Of a DNA stretch of 64,000 nt, positions 55,147-63,073 are shown piece by piece. Under the pieces are notes generated by a model that ran no database searches, was not told the DNA's origin, and saw nothing but the letters and a program-made list of their open reading frames with translations. A program made the translations under genes and the position numbers. Each line of letters opens with the position of its first letter. Position 1 is the stretch's first letter. Source of the DNA: Rhodospirillaceae bacterium. Its GTDB lineage: Bacteria; Pseudomonadota; Alphaproteobacteria; UBA8366. The stretch is from positions 162,797-226,796 of the forward strand of contig PBKG01000003.1 in assembly GCA_002722095.1 (NCBI GenBank), written 5' to 3'.

Positions 55147-55926
55147 TCAGCGCCAATCGAATCCGCGCTCCTTCAATTGCGCCCGCAGGTTCTGGCGGCG
55201 CGGTTCGGCGAACTTGTCATTGATATCGCCGGACCAGCTATCTGGCGTAGTTTCCTTGCCGATGGAATTGTAGTGGCTTTCCAGTTCGCCATCGTAGCTC
55301 GCAAGTTTTTCGTCCAGCGAACGGCCGTCGTGCTGATTGCCGTATTGATCGAAGTGAACGACCGTATCGAAGTCCATGCGCGGCTTTTGTTTGGGAGAGT
55401 CATCAGGCCAGCCGAGCACCATCCCGAACACCGCATAGACTTTATCGGGCAGATTCAGAATTTCACCAATCCTGGTCGCATCGTTGCGGACAGCTCCGAT
55501 CATCACTCCGCGCAGCCCAAGCGATTCCGCGGTCAAATAAGCGCTCATCCCCACCAATGCCGCGTCGATACTGGCAACAAGTCCGATTTCGAGGGGGTTG
55601 TCATCCATCGACCCGCCGCGGGTCTTGATTGCGTGCTCCATTCGGGTGAGATCGGCGCAAAAACACAGAAACACCGGGGCATTCAAAACATGGTTTTGGT
55701 TTCCGACCACCGGATACAGCTCTTCCAATACTTTCCGGTCACGAACCACCAATACGCTGTAAGCATGGATATTGGAGGATGTGGGCGCCCGCAGCGCGGC
55801 TCGCAGCAACGCGCTCACATGATCGTCCGAAACCGGTTCGTCGGTGAACTTCCGGATACTTCGCCGATTATGCAAAAGCTCTATGGTTTCGCTGGTGATT
55901 GCAGCGCTGGCTTCGTCCTTTGGCAT
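55147..55926 (-). CDS. Nitroreductase-family FMN oxidoreductase
   Basis: A 259-aa flavin reductase. The N-terminal HNRRSIRKFTDEPVSDDHV and ALRAPTSSNIHAYSVLVV are the FMN-binding motifs, and RGVMIGAVRND and FGMVLGWPDD fit the NfsA/FRP-type C-terminal half. It uses NAD(P)H to reduce nitro groups, quinones or other acceptors. It is 18 nt after mscS on the same strand and 73 nt before the molybdenum hydroxylase gene. Confidence 0.9.
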   Translation of the reverse strand: MPKDEASAAITSETIELLHNRRSIRKFTDEPVSDDHVSALLRAALRAPTSSNIHAYSVLVVRDRKVLEELYPVVGNQNHVLNAPVFLCFCADLTRMEHAIKTRGGSMDDNPLEIGLVASIDAALVGMSAYLTAESLGLRGVMIGAVRNDATRIGEILNLPDKVYAVFGMVLGWPDDSPKQKPRMDFDTVVHFDQYGNQHDGRSLDEKLASYDGELESHYNSIGKETTPDSWSGDINDKFAEPRRQNLRAQLKERGFDWR

Positions 55927-55944
55927 GCTCCGCCTCCTTTCGTT

Positions 55945-57003
55945 TTAGTCGACCGGCTTGTGGTAGACGGTCTGAGATGGGAAGGCGAATTCAAGGCCCG
56001 CATCCGCAAAACGTTTATAGATCGCCAAATTTATCGAGGTCTGGGTGTCGAGAATATGGGCGCCCTTCTTGATGTAATAGGCGAACATGATGTTCAGCGA
56101 AAAATCACCGAACGCATTGAAGCTAAGGAGAATCTTTTTCTCAATCTGCTCGCTGTGATCGGTGGCGATTTCTCTGAGCAAATCCATCGCCTGTTCCATT
56201 TGTTCCGGCGACATATCGTAGGTGAGCCCCAAATTAAGGGTGATCTTTCGGCTCGGCTCGGACGAAATATTTTCAATAACCGAATCCGCGAATTTGGCAT
56301 TCGGGATTACTACCGTGCGGCCCTCCAGTGTTTGCAGCCGGGTCGAGCGTACGCCGATTTCCTTCACCGTACCGTCCGTACCGTCAACGACGATGCGGTC
56401 GTTGATTGTAAACGGTTTGTCCGTGAAGACAGTAAAGCCGCCAAACAGGTTGGACACGGTGTCCTTGGCCGCCATGGCAAAGGCCAAACCACCTATACCG
56501 AGGCCCGCTAGCAACGCAGCAACGTCGTATCCCGCGTTATCGAGACCGACAATTATGGCGACGATCCAAATCGTCGCTTTGATCCCCTTGCGAAGTATCG
56601 GCAAAAGCTGATCGTCCAGGTCCGTATCGGAGGCTGCGACCTTGGGGGCGATATATTCCTTCACCATGGAATCGAAGAATCGCGCCAATACCCAAGCGAA
56701 GGCGATGGTTACGAGAAAATCATATCCATTGGAAATCCAACCCCGCAAAAGGTCCGGCAATGTCAGGCTAACCAACGCCCACCAGATACCAATCAGAGAT
56801 AGGATGAACAGCAGTGGCCGCTCGACCGCATCGACGACGATATCGTCGAATTTCGTTGCCGTCTTTTCCGCGACCGCACGCAAAATGTTCTTGAATACCC
56901 AGAATACGATCCGACCGATCGCCAATGTAAAAACGATGATCGCAAGCGCGGTGATCCACTGCAGAACCGTGTTGCCGTAGTAAGTCTGCTCGAAAATTTC
57001 CAT
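55945..57003 (-). CDS. Small-conductance mechanosensitive channel family protein
   Basis: A 352-aa MscS-like channel. It has four or five hydrophobic segments in the first 180 residues, the pore-lining Ala/Gly helix GIGGLAFAMAAKDTVSNLFGG split by Lys-Asp, then the beta domain with FTINDRIVVDGTDGTVKEIG and RTVVIPNAKFADSVIENIS. It opens under membrane tension to release solutes in hypo-osmotic shock. The ATG has GGGGGA ahead and lies in a 10-bp direct repeat (57002-57029). Confidence 0.92.
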   Translation of the reverse strand: MEIFEQTYYGNTVLQWITALAIIVFTLAIGRIVFWVFKNILRAVAEKTATKFDDIVVDAVERPLLFILSLIGIWWALVSLTLPDLLRGWISNGYDFLVTIAFAWVLARFFDSMVKEYIAPKVAASDTDLDDQLLPILRKGIKATIWIVAIIVGLDNAGYDVAALLAGLGIGGLAFAMAAKDTVSNLFGGFTVFTDKPFTINDRIVVDGTDGTVKEIGVRSTRLQTLEGRTVVIPNAKFADSVIENISSEPSRKITLNLGLTYDMSPEQMEQAMDLLREIATDHSEQIEKKILLSFNAFGDFSLNIMFAYYIKKGAHILDTQTSINLAIYKRFADAGLEFAFPSQTVYHKPVD

Positions 57004-57029
57004 TCGAAAATCCCCCGGAATTCGAAAAT
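57002..57029. repeat. 10-bp direct repeat at the mscS start
   Basis: ATTCGAAAAT occurs at 57002-57011 and again at 57020-57029, an 18-nt period, with the first copy covering part of the mscS start codon. The repeat could be a translational operator or chance in an AT-rich leader. Confidence 0.35.
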
Positions 57030-57132
57030 TAGGTCGCCAATCTTCCGCCGCGAGCCGGACACGGTCTATAACAAGCCGAGATGGCCAAGTAAATTACTAC
57101 GCTCTTCACAAACTGGCATCCGGGAGAAATTC

Positions 57133-57921
57133 ATGGCGACCATGCCGATCGAGCCCGACGGCCACATTCACTACCGTATCGACGATTTCATACGACCTTG
57201 GGACTCCGCGGATACAGTTTGTTGCGTACACGGCTTTTGTGAATCCTCGCTGGCCTGGAATCCTTGGGTTCCTATCCTCGGTCAACAACTGCGTGTTGTC
57301 CGCCACGACCAGCGCGGTTTCGGCCGCTCGACCGCGATGCCGAAAGACTTTCCGTGGTCTGTCGATGTGTTGGCCGATGATCTGATTAACCTGATCGAAA
57401 CGGTCATAAAGACACCTGTCCACGTGGTCGGCGCAAAAATCGGCGGGCCGGTTACCGTGCGGGCCGCCGCCAAACGACCGGACCTTGTGAAAACGCTCAC
57501 CCTTTGCTCCACCCCACTAAAAGGCCCCGACGGAGCGCCGGTTGCGAAACTGATGGCGAATCAAGGAATGCGCGCATACGCGGAAACCACCATGGGCCCG
57601 CGCCTCGCGGGCATGCCGCAGGAAGCAGTGGATTTTTGGATCGAGCTTATGGCTTCGACAGCGCCGTCCACTGCGATGGGATTCATGAAGAATGTGTCCA
57701 AGATCGACGTGACCGGCGATCTACCCAATCTCAAGTGCCCGACACTGGTCATTACCGTCGACAGCCCGAAGCGCCCTATCGAAGACACGCGCCGCTGGCA
57801 GGCGACGATACCGTCATCGGAATTAGTGGTGCTGGACTCTGACTCTTATCACCTCGCGGTAACCGAGGCGGATGAATGCGCTTCTTTGACTGCCCGCTTT
57901 ATCGAGAAGTATTCGACCTAG
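57133..57921 (+). CDS. Alpha/beta hydrolase-fold protein with lysine at the nucleophile position
   Basis: A 262-aa protein of the alpha/beta hydrolase superfamily, with CCVHGFCESSLAW, HDQRGFGRST and a His in DSYHLAVTE near the end. The nucleophile elbow, usually GxSxG, reads VGAKIGG: Lys102 (codon AAA) sits where the catalytic Ser should be. Ordinary esterase or lactonase chemistry is therefore not expected; it may be a binding protein, a lyase, or use other residues. It stands alone on the plus strand with GGGAG before the ATG. Confidence 0.85.
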   Translation: MATMPIEPDGHIHYRIDDFIRPWDSADTVCCVHGFCESSLAWNPWVPILGQQLRVVRHDQRGFGRSTAMPKDFPWSVDVLADDLINLIETVIKTPVHVVGAKIGGPVTVRAAAKRPDLVKTLTLCSTPLKGPDGAPVAKLMANQGMRAYAETTMGPRLAGMPQEAVDFWIELMASTAPSTAMGFMKNVSKIDVTGDLPNLKCPTLVITVDSPKRPIEDTRRWQATIPSSELVVLDSDSYHLAVTEADECASLTARFIEKYST

Positions 57922-57927
57922 ATTCGC

Positions 57928-58329
57928 CTAACGGAATTTCGCTACACCAAGCGGTACGTTGAACCGTTCACACCAAATATAGACCTCATTGTATTTGTTG
58001 AGATCCAGTGCGCTCGGCACCGCATAAGTTTGGTGTCCATCTTTAGATTGTAAATGCCCAAGCTTGGACGCCGGATCGTATTCGCCGTCTTTGCCAAATC
58101 CCACCTTGGGGTCAGGCGCGCTGTCGAGACTGAAATCTTCCTTCAGAACAACGCTTCGGCCGTCACCGCCCTTGACCACGTCCACGCCACCGGAAGTTTC
58201 ATGTCCACTCTTGCCATCGAATGTCCCGCTACCGATCACCGTCCCCTGCGCCGCAACCATGGCAACGGAAAGCGAAAGAGCGCCGATGATCAACGCCGCA
58301 CACACCAAAACTCTCTTAATGACGACCAT
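57928..58329 (-). CDS. Exported DM13-domain protein
   Basis: A 133-aa protein with a signal peptide (hydrophobic RVLVCAALIIGALSLSVAM, cut probably after VAAQG or AMVAA) and one DM13 domain: GTFDGKSGHETSGGVDV, VVLKEDFSLDSAPDPKVGF, LGHLQSKDGHQTYAVP and a lone Cys in VYIWCERFNVPLGVA. DM13 is predicted to carry out redox or electron-transfer work through that conserved Cys. It ends 6 nt from the convergent hydrolase and lies in a 118-nt gap region from the TPR gene. Confidence 0.78.
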   Translation of the reverse strand: MVVIKRVLVCAALIIGALSLSVAMVAAQGTVIGSGTFDGKSGHETSGGVDVVKGGDGRSVVLKEDFSLDSAPDPKVGFGKDGEYDPASKLGHLQSKDGHQTYAVPSALDLNKYNEVYIWCERFNVPLGVAKFR

Positions 58330-58447
58330 AATTCGAAATCCTCTTAAATTCGCGTTTGGACGGTTCTATTTCCGCATCCCAATCAACCCGATCCCGGCCG
58401 GAAAGGAAAATCACGCATGGTAAATAAGTGGTGACCCGAATTGTGAT

Positions 58448-59017
58448 CTAGATTCCACGCCCCTCGACCGCGCGCTCAAGATCGGGGACGACGCTGTTGC
58501 GCTCGACCATATAGGGATGGATTTTCAGCGCACGCCGGTATACCTGCAGTGCACGTTTCAAGTTCCCCTTCTTTATCAATATCTTGCCAAGACCTGCCAT
58601 GGCGCCGAAATGACGTGGCTCCAGCGCCAATGTACGGCCTATATCGCCGATCGACCGGTCATAAGCCCCAAGAAGATAAAGTACGGTCGCACGGGAATTC
58701 CAGCCCTCGGCATATTCCGGATCTTCCTCAACCACCTGATTGAGGGTGGCGAGAGCAAGCTTCAATTTGTTGGTTCTGATCTGTTCGAGAGCTTCGGTCA
58801 TCATGTCGGTGATCACCGGTTCGTCATGCTTGAGCCATTCGATCCAAATCTTGCGCTCCGTCGCCTCCGCTTGAACCTCGGAACGACTTTCTTTCAAATC
58901 AGCATAGAGGCCATCGAGCCGGGAGCGGTCTGCCGCCGATGAATTTTCCGCAAGGGCAACCAGCGCTACGAACAACGCCAACATTTTCAGATATGCCACA
59001 TGCCAATTCCGATGCAT
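58448..59017 (-). CDS. Exported tetratricopeptide-repeat protein
   Basis: A 189-aa protein with a signal peptide (LALFVALVALAENSSAADRS) and at least three TPR units: LALATLNQVVEEDPEYAEGW, ATVLYLLGAYDRSIGDIGR and GKILIKKGNLKRALQVYRR. Proteins like this scaffold periplasmic complexes, but no partner is implied by the context. It follows the enoyl-CoA hydratase gene by 73 nt on the same strand. The product is unlikely to be an enzyme. Confidence 0.85.
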   Translation of the reverse strand: MHRNWHVAYLKMLALFVALVALAENSSAADRSRLDGLYADLKESRSEVQAEATERKIWIEWLKHDEPVITDMMTEALEQIRTNKLKLALATLNQVVEEDPEYAEGWNSRATVLYLLGAYDRSIGDIGRTLALEPRHFGAMAGLGKILIKKGNLKRALQVYRRALKIHPYMVERNSVVPDLERAVEGRGI

Positions 59018-59090
59018 GGACTTATCGTAGCACTTTTAGCTCGAACTAGCCGGAAGACGAATGTCGATTCGATTTAGTTTGGCTACGGCG

Positions 59091-59879
59091 TTAGCGGCCT
59101 TTGAATTTAGGCGTACGTTTTTCCCGCCAGGCGACGTGCGCCTCGGTCTTGTCTTCGGTCTGCTCCAGCAGCATGAACCGGTAGCAATCGATCATCGCGG
59201 CGTCGGTGGCATTGGGGATATCCATACCTCGGTTAAGTGATTCCTTAACCAGCCGCGTTGCCAATGGCGGCAAACCGGTGATATGCGCGGCGAGCTCCAT
59301 CGCCTTTTCCATCATCGTATCGTGCGGCTCGAGCCACTGTGCCAAACCAATTTGGTGCGCCTCCTCGGCCTTGAGCGGAAAACCCATAGAAAGCTTCATC
59401 GCATTTCCGCGCCCGGCAAACCGCGCCATCCGGGTCGCCCCGCCGTGATTTGGTATGATCCCAAGCGCCACTTGCGGCAGCCGCCATTCGGCACGGTCCG
59501 ACGCGATGATCAAATCACAGCAAAAGGTAACGATGGCGCCGACGCCTATGGCATAGCCATTGACCGCACAGAGGATCGGCTTTGGAAAATCTGAAATCGC
59601 GTTGGTGGCAAATTTACGGAAGCCCGCTATGCGCTTGATGAAAGCCTCGGCGGACGCGGTATTGTGTGTTTTCTCTTTTTTGAGATTGGCGCCGGCGGAA
59701 AATGCCTCGCCGGCTTCATCACCGGTCAGGATAACGCACCGGATATCATCATCATCCGTCGCCTCCTGCAAAAACACCGGTATCTCGGCATTGTAATCAT
59801 CGCCCCAGGCATTTCGCGCATCGGGACGGCTCAATGTCAGTGTCATTACATGGTCGCGCTTTTCGCAATGTACAGGCAT
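59091..59879 (-). CDS. Enoyl-CoA hydratase/isomerase family protein
   Basis: A 262-aa crotonase-fold protein. The oxyanion-hole motif GEAFSAGANLKKEKT lies near residues 56-70, a second backbone-NH region is ILCAVNGYAIGVGAIV near 103-118, and the helix with VALGIIPNHGGATRMARFAG follows. The family hydrates, isomerises or hydrolyses acyl-CoA thioesters. It is 8 nt after the amidohydrolase gene, so a CoA-linked step in the same catabolic route is possible. No acyl-CoA synthetase or dehydrogenase is adjacent. Confidence 0.9.
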   Translation of the reverse strand: MPVHCEKRDHVMTLTLSRPDARNAWGDDYNAEIPVFLQEATDDDDIRCVILTGDEAGEAFSAGANLKKEKTHNTASAEAFIKRIAGFRKFATNAISDFPKPILCAVNGYAIGVGAIVTFCCDLIIASDRAEWRLPQVALGIIPNHGGATRMARFAGRGNAMKLSMGFPLKAEEAHQIGLAQWLEPHDTMMEKAMELAAHITGLPPLATRLVKESLNRGMDIPNATDAAMIDCYRFMLLEQTEDKTEAHVAWREKRTPKFKGR

Positions 59880-59887
59880 GCCGGCTC

Positions 59888-61213
59888 CTATGTGTTGTCG
59901 ATGATCTGTATTTGGCCCGGGTCGGGGTGAATGACATATTTATGTTCGGGCGACAGTGTGTCCACGTAGATACCGCCCTCCTTTGCCACCATCCGAATAT
60001 TCTTCTTGTCCTGCAGCTTGGTGATATCGGCTATCGCATCGCCTTCGACCGCAACAAAATCCGCGAGCTTACCCGGTTCGAATGTCCCGAGCTTGTCACC
60101 AAAGCCGACTGCCTGGGCGGCATTAATGGTAGCGGTTTTGATCGCATCCATCGGCGTCATGCCGTGCTGAACATATAGATCCAATTCCATCGCATGCTCG
60201 CCCATGCGCGGGCCCATGGTGGTATCGGTGCCCATGAAAATATGGACGCCCGCCTTGTGCATCTTTTGAAACGCCTCGAAGCAATAGGGCTGAACCTGCT
60301 TCAGCTTTTTAAGGATGCTCGGCGCCGTACCGATCTCCCGGCGAATTTCGATGTTGTGATCGGTGCGCGCCAACAAAGTCGGCGTTACCGGTTTCCCGGC
60401 AGCGACGATCGCCTCGGTGGTCTCGTCATCGACAAACACCATATGCTCGATGGTATCGATATCCGCTTCCAAGCACATGCGATGCGCCTCGGGCGTCCAA
60501 CAATGGGCAGCGATCGGCCGTTTGAAGGCATGCGCCTCATCCGCCATCGCGTTCAGTTCTTCTTGAGTGATATTGCGGGAATCCGGATCGTCGTGGGCGT
60601 GACTGCCCCCGGAAACGCAAGCCTTGATAACATCGGCGCCGAGACGAATATATTCGCGCACCCGTTCGCGCACCGCCCACGGACCCGTAACGGTCGCTCC
60701 CGGTACTCGCGGCATGGCACGTGGGATATTCATGTCGTGATGGGAGCCGGTGGTCACCACCCGCCCGCAAGCTATGACGCGTGGGCCGGGCACCAGGCCC
60801 AAATCGATCGCATCGCGGACAGCGCAAATTTCGGCCGTCAAATGCCCGTAGGGGGATTCACGTCCCATATCCCGGATCGTGGTGAAGCCCATCTCGAAGC
60901 AGCGATGGGCATGATAAAGCGTATAGAAGGATTGCAACTGGGGCGTCACCTCGAAGATGCCGACGCGATAGTTGGCGAACGAGCAGGCGTTGATGGTGGA
61001 CAGATGCACATGGCAATCGAAGAGTCCTGGCATGACGGAGCAATTGCTCGCGTCAATTACCTCGGCATTCTCGGGAATCTCATAAGCGCCATCTTCGGCC
61101 ACCGTCTCAACCGACTTGCCCTTGATCACCAGAACGCCGTTTCTTATCGGCTTGTCCTGGATGCCGTCGATCAGCCAGCCGGCCTTGATCACTTTTACCG
61201 GTTCGTCCGCCAT
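59888..61213 (-). CDS. Amidohydrolase (imidazolonepropionase/dipeptidase-like)
   Basis: A 441-aa metal-dependent amidohydrolase. Metal ligands are in GLFDCHVHLS (HxH), a lysine in DVIKACVSGGSHAHD that may be carbamylated, IAAHCWTPEA, IEHMVFVD and FMGTDTTMG with the catalytic Asp. A C-terminal beta-sandwich (GKLADFVAVEGD) is present, so it belongs with prolidase-like and imidazolonepropionase-type enzymes. It is encoded after CMD (45-nt gap) and before the enoyl-CoA hydratase. Confidence 0.9.
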   Translation of the reverse strand: MADEPVKVIKAGWLIDGIQDKPIRNGVLVIKGKSVETVAEDGAYEIPENAEVIDASNCSVMPGLFDCHVHLSTINACSFANYRVGIFEVTPQLQSFYTLYHAHRCFEMGFTTIRDMGRESPYGHLTAEICAVRDAIDLGLVPGPRVIACGRVVTTGSHHDMNIPRAMPRVPGATVTGPWAVRERVREYIRLGADVIKACVSGGSHAHDDPDSRNITQEELNAMADEAHAFKRPIAAHCWTPEAHRMCLEADIDTIEHMVFVDDETTEAIVAAGKPVTPTLLARTDHNIEIRREIGTAPSILKKLKQVQPYCFEAFQKMHKAGVHIFMGTDTTMGPRMGEHAMELDLYVQHGMTPMDAIKTATINAAQAVGFGDKLGTFEPGKLADFVAVEGDAIADITKLQDKKNIRMVAKEGGIYVDTLSPEHKYVIHPDPGQIQIIDNT

Positions 61214-61258
61214 CTCCGATCCTTCCCCTCTCGATCTTCGTCTTTCACAGCTTAGCCG

Positions 61259-61786
61259 TTAGGTCGGCTCCAAATCCACCTCCAGCGCTTCGAGGAAGCG
61301 CCCGACCATATTGTAGGCACCGCTCAGCACAGTGAGTTCGACAATCTCTCGTTCGCTGAAATGCGCCTTCAAGTCGCTCATAATTTCATCCCCAACCTGC
61401 ACATCATTGGTCATCGCCTCAACATAGGCCAACACAGCGCGTTCGGGCGCGTCGAACAGATCGCTACCGCGCCAAGTTGGCACAGCGTCGATCTTCGCCT
61501 GTGACAGGCCTTCGCCCAGCGCGATCGGAATATGATCGTTGATCGGATACTCCGCTCCCATCAAGCCCGCAACATGGAGTATGACGATCTCACGCACCTG
61601 GCCATTGAGAATAGAAGCCCCGCGCGTTGCGGACATGAAACCAAACCAGGCCTCGGCAATTTCCGGGCTGTGCAGCAGCAGCCCAAACAAATAGGGCAAG
61701 GTACCGCCCCGCTTCGCCTTGATCGCCTCGATCAGTTCGGATACCGCCGGGTCATCCGACCCGTCGAGATAGGAAAGTCGCGCCAT
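61259..61786 (-). CDS. Carboxymuconolactone decarboxylase family protein (no AhpD-type cysteines)
   Basis: A 175-aa helical protein of the CMD/AhpD-like family. The core is REIVILHVAGLMGAEYPIND, where redox members carry CxxC; here neither cysteine is present, so peroxidase-type chemistry is unlikely, and decarboxylase or unknown activity is left. It heads the minus-strand unit CMD - amidohydrolase - enoyl-CoA hydratase, divergent from the Ldh-type gene. Confidence 0.85.
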   Translation of the reverse strand: MARLSYLDGSDDPAVSELIEAIKAKRGGTLPYLFGLLLHSPEIAEAWFGFMSATRGASILNGQVREIVILHVAGLMGAEYPINDHIPIALGEGLSQAKIDAVPTWRGSDLFDAPERAVLAYVEAMTNDVQVGDEIMSDLKAHFSEREIVELTVLSGAYNMVGRFLEALEVDLEPT

Positions 61787-61858
61787 GAGGTCCTCCCCTT
61801 GAGTTAGGGCGATGCGAAATCTTCAACTATTCGAGTACTTCCTGGCCCGCAAAGACGC

Positions 61859-61874
61859 AACTCCCTTGGGAGTT
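61859..61874. promoter_or_regulatory. 16-bp near-palindrome in divergent CMD/Ldh promoter region
   Basis: AACTCCC (61859-61865) and GGGAGTT (61868-61874) are exact reverse complements with TT between. They lie in the middle of the 167-nt gap between two divergent catabolic genes. The compact, symmetric form suits a small dimeric repressor; no regulator gene is adjacent. Confidence 0.4.
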
Positions 61875-61953
61875 CCACTGCAACGGTCGTGCTCTCTTGG
61901 TGTGATCTCCGTGCGCCGGTAAACTTAGCTCACAACAAACCAGGGAGATTGAT

Positions 61954-63006
61954 ATGCCGACCGAAAGCGAAGACAGACTACTGCAAATCGGCGAGGCGCT
62001 GTTCCAGGGAGCCGGCGCGAGCGAAGAAGAAGCCAAGGTGGTCACGCGCCATCTCGTCGATTCCAACCTCGCAGGCCATGATTCCCACGGGATAATCCGT
62101 GTTTCTTCCTACATCCAGCGCATGAAGGACGGCCATATTATCCCCGGCGCGAAAATCGAGATCGAGCGCGACGAAGGCGCCGCAACGGTCATCAACGGTA
62201 ATTGGGGCTTCGGCTATATGTCGACCGAATTCGCAATGGACCTCACCATCGAAAAAGCCAAAAAATTCAGCGTTGCCGCGACCACGATCTACCAACAAAG
62301 CCATGTGGGCCGCTTGACCGATTATCCGCTTACCGCTGCCAAGGAAGGCATGATTTGCATCATGACCGCGGACTCAGGCCGGTCCAATAAAAAGGTCGCC
62401 CCCTTCGGTGGACGCGAGCCGAGGGTCGGCACCAACCCAATGTGCATTGCGATGCCGTCCAATCTCGACGGCCCCTTCTTTTTCGACTTCGCCACCAGCG
62501 CCGGCGCCGGCGGCAAACTCGAAGTCGCGATCAGCCGGGGCGAGCACGTACCCGAGGGTTGGCTGATCGACCATGAGGGCAATCCGTCGACCGATCCAAA
62601 TTCATTGAAGGCGGGCGGCGCAATACTGCCGATGGGAGGAACGGAAGGCTACAAAGGCTTCGCGCTTGCCTCCATGGTCGAGCTCCTGTCGGGCGTGCTG
62701 CCCGGGCTCGGCTTCGGGATCGAACCGACAGGCCGATCGAACGACGGTGTTTTTATCTCCTGTTACAACGTCGCTGCCTTTCGCGACCTTGATGTCTTTA
62801 AAAAGGAAGTGACCGAGTTCGCCGAATATTTAACCTCTACACCGCCGCGTCCTGGGTTCGAGCGGGTGTTCTACCCGGGCGAGCCGGAACATCTCAAAAC
62901 GCAACAAAAGCGCAAAGACGGCATCTTTATCGAGGACACGACCTGGGAGAAACTGACCAAACTCGCGGTCGAATTTGGTCTCGCCGACGAACTCGGCATG
63001 GAATAG
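61954..63006 (+). CDS. Malate/L-lactate (Ldh_2) family dehydrogenase
   Basis: A 350-aa NAD(P)-dependent oxidoreductase of the Ldh_2 family, distinct from Rossmann-type lactate dehydrogenases. The family wording is HLVDSNLAGHDSHGIIRVSS near residues 30-49, QQSHVGRLTDYPL near 114-126 (the HxGR substrate site) and GGREPRVGTNPMCIAMPS. Members oxidise malate, lactate, ureidoglycolate or similar 2-hydroxy acids. AGGGAG precedes the ATG. Probably expressed divergently from the CMD unit. Confidence 0.92.
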   Translation: MPTESEDRLLQIGEALFQGAGASEEEAKVVTRHLVDSNLAGHDSHGIIRVSSYIQRMKDGHIIPGAKIEIERDEGAATVINGNWGFGYMSTEFAMDLTIEKAKKFSVAATTIYQQSHVGRLTDYPLTAAKEGMICIMTADSGRSNKKVAPFGGREPRVGTNPMCIAMPSNLDGPFFFDFATSAGAGGKLEVAISRGEHVPEGWLIDHEGNPSTDPNSLKAGGAILPMGGTEGYKGFALASMVELLSGVLPGLGFGIEPTGRSNDGVFISCYNVAAFRDLDVFKKEVTEFAEYLTSTPPRPGFERVFYPGEPEHLKTQQKRKDGIFIEDTTWEKLTKLAVEFGLADELGME

Positions 63007-63073
63007 CGCTCAGCGGCGACGTCAAATTCAAATGTGTGAGCAGTGCTCTTGCTCGCCTAAACCGCTGCCGCAA

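Noticed and set aside
59041..59090. Small frame between TPR and enoyl-CoA hydratase genes
   Set aside because: The gap is only 73 nt and holds no start with a ribosome-binding site.
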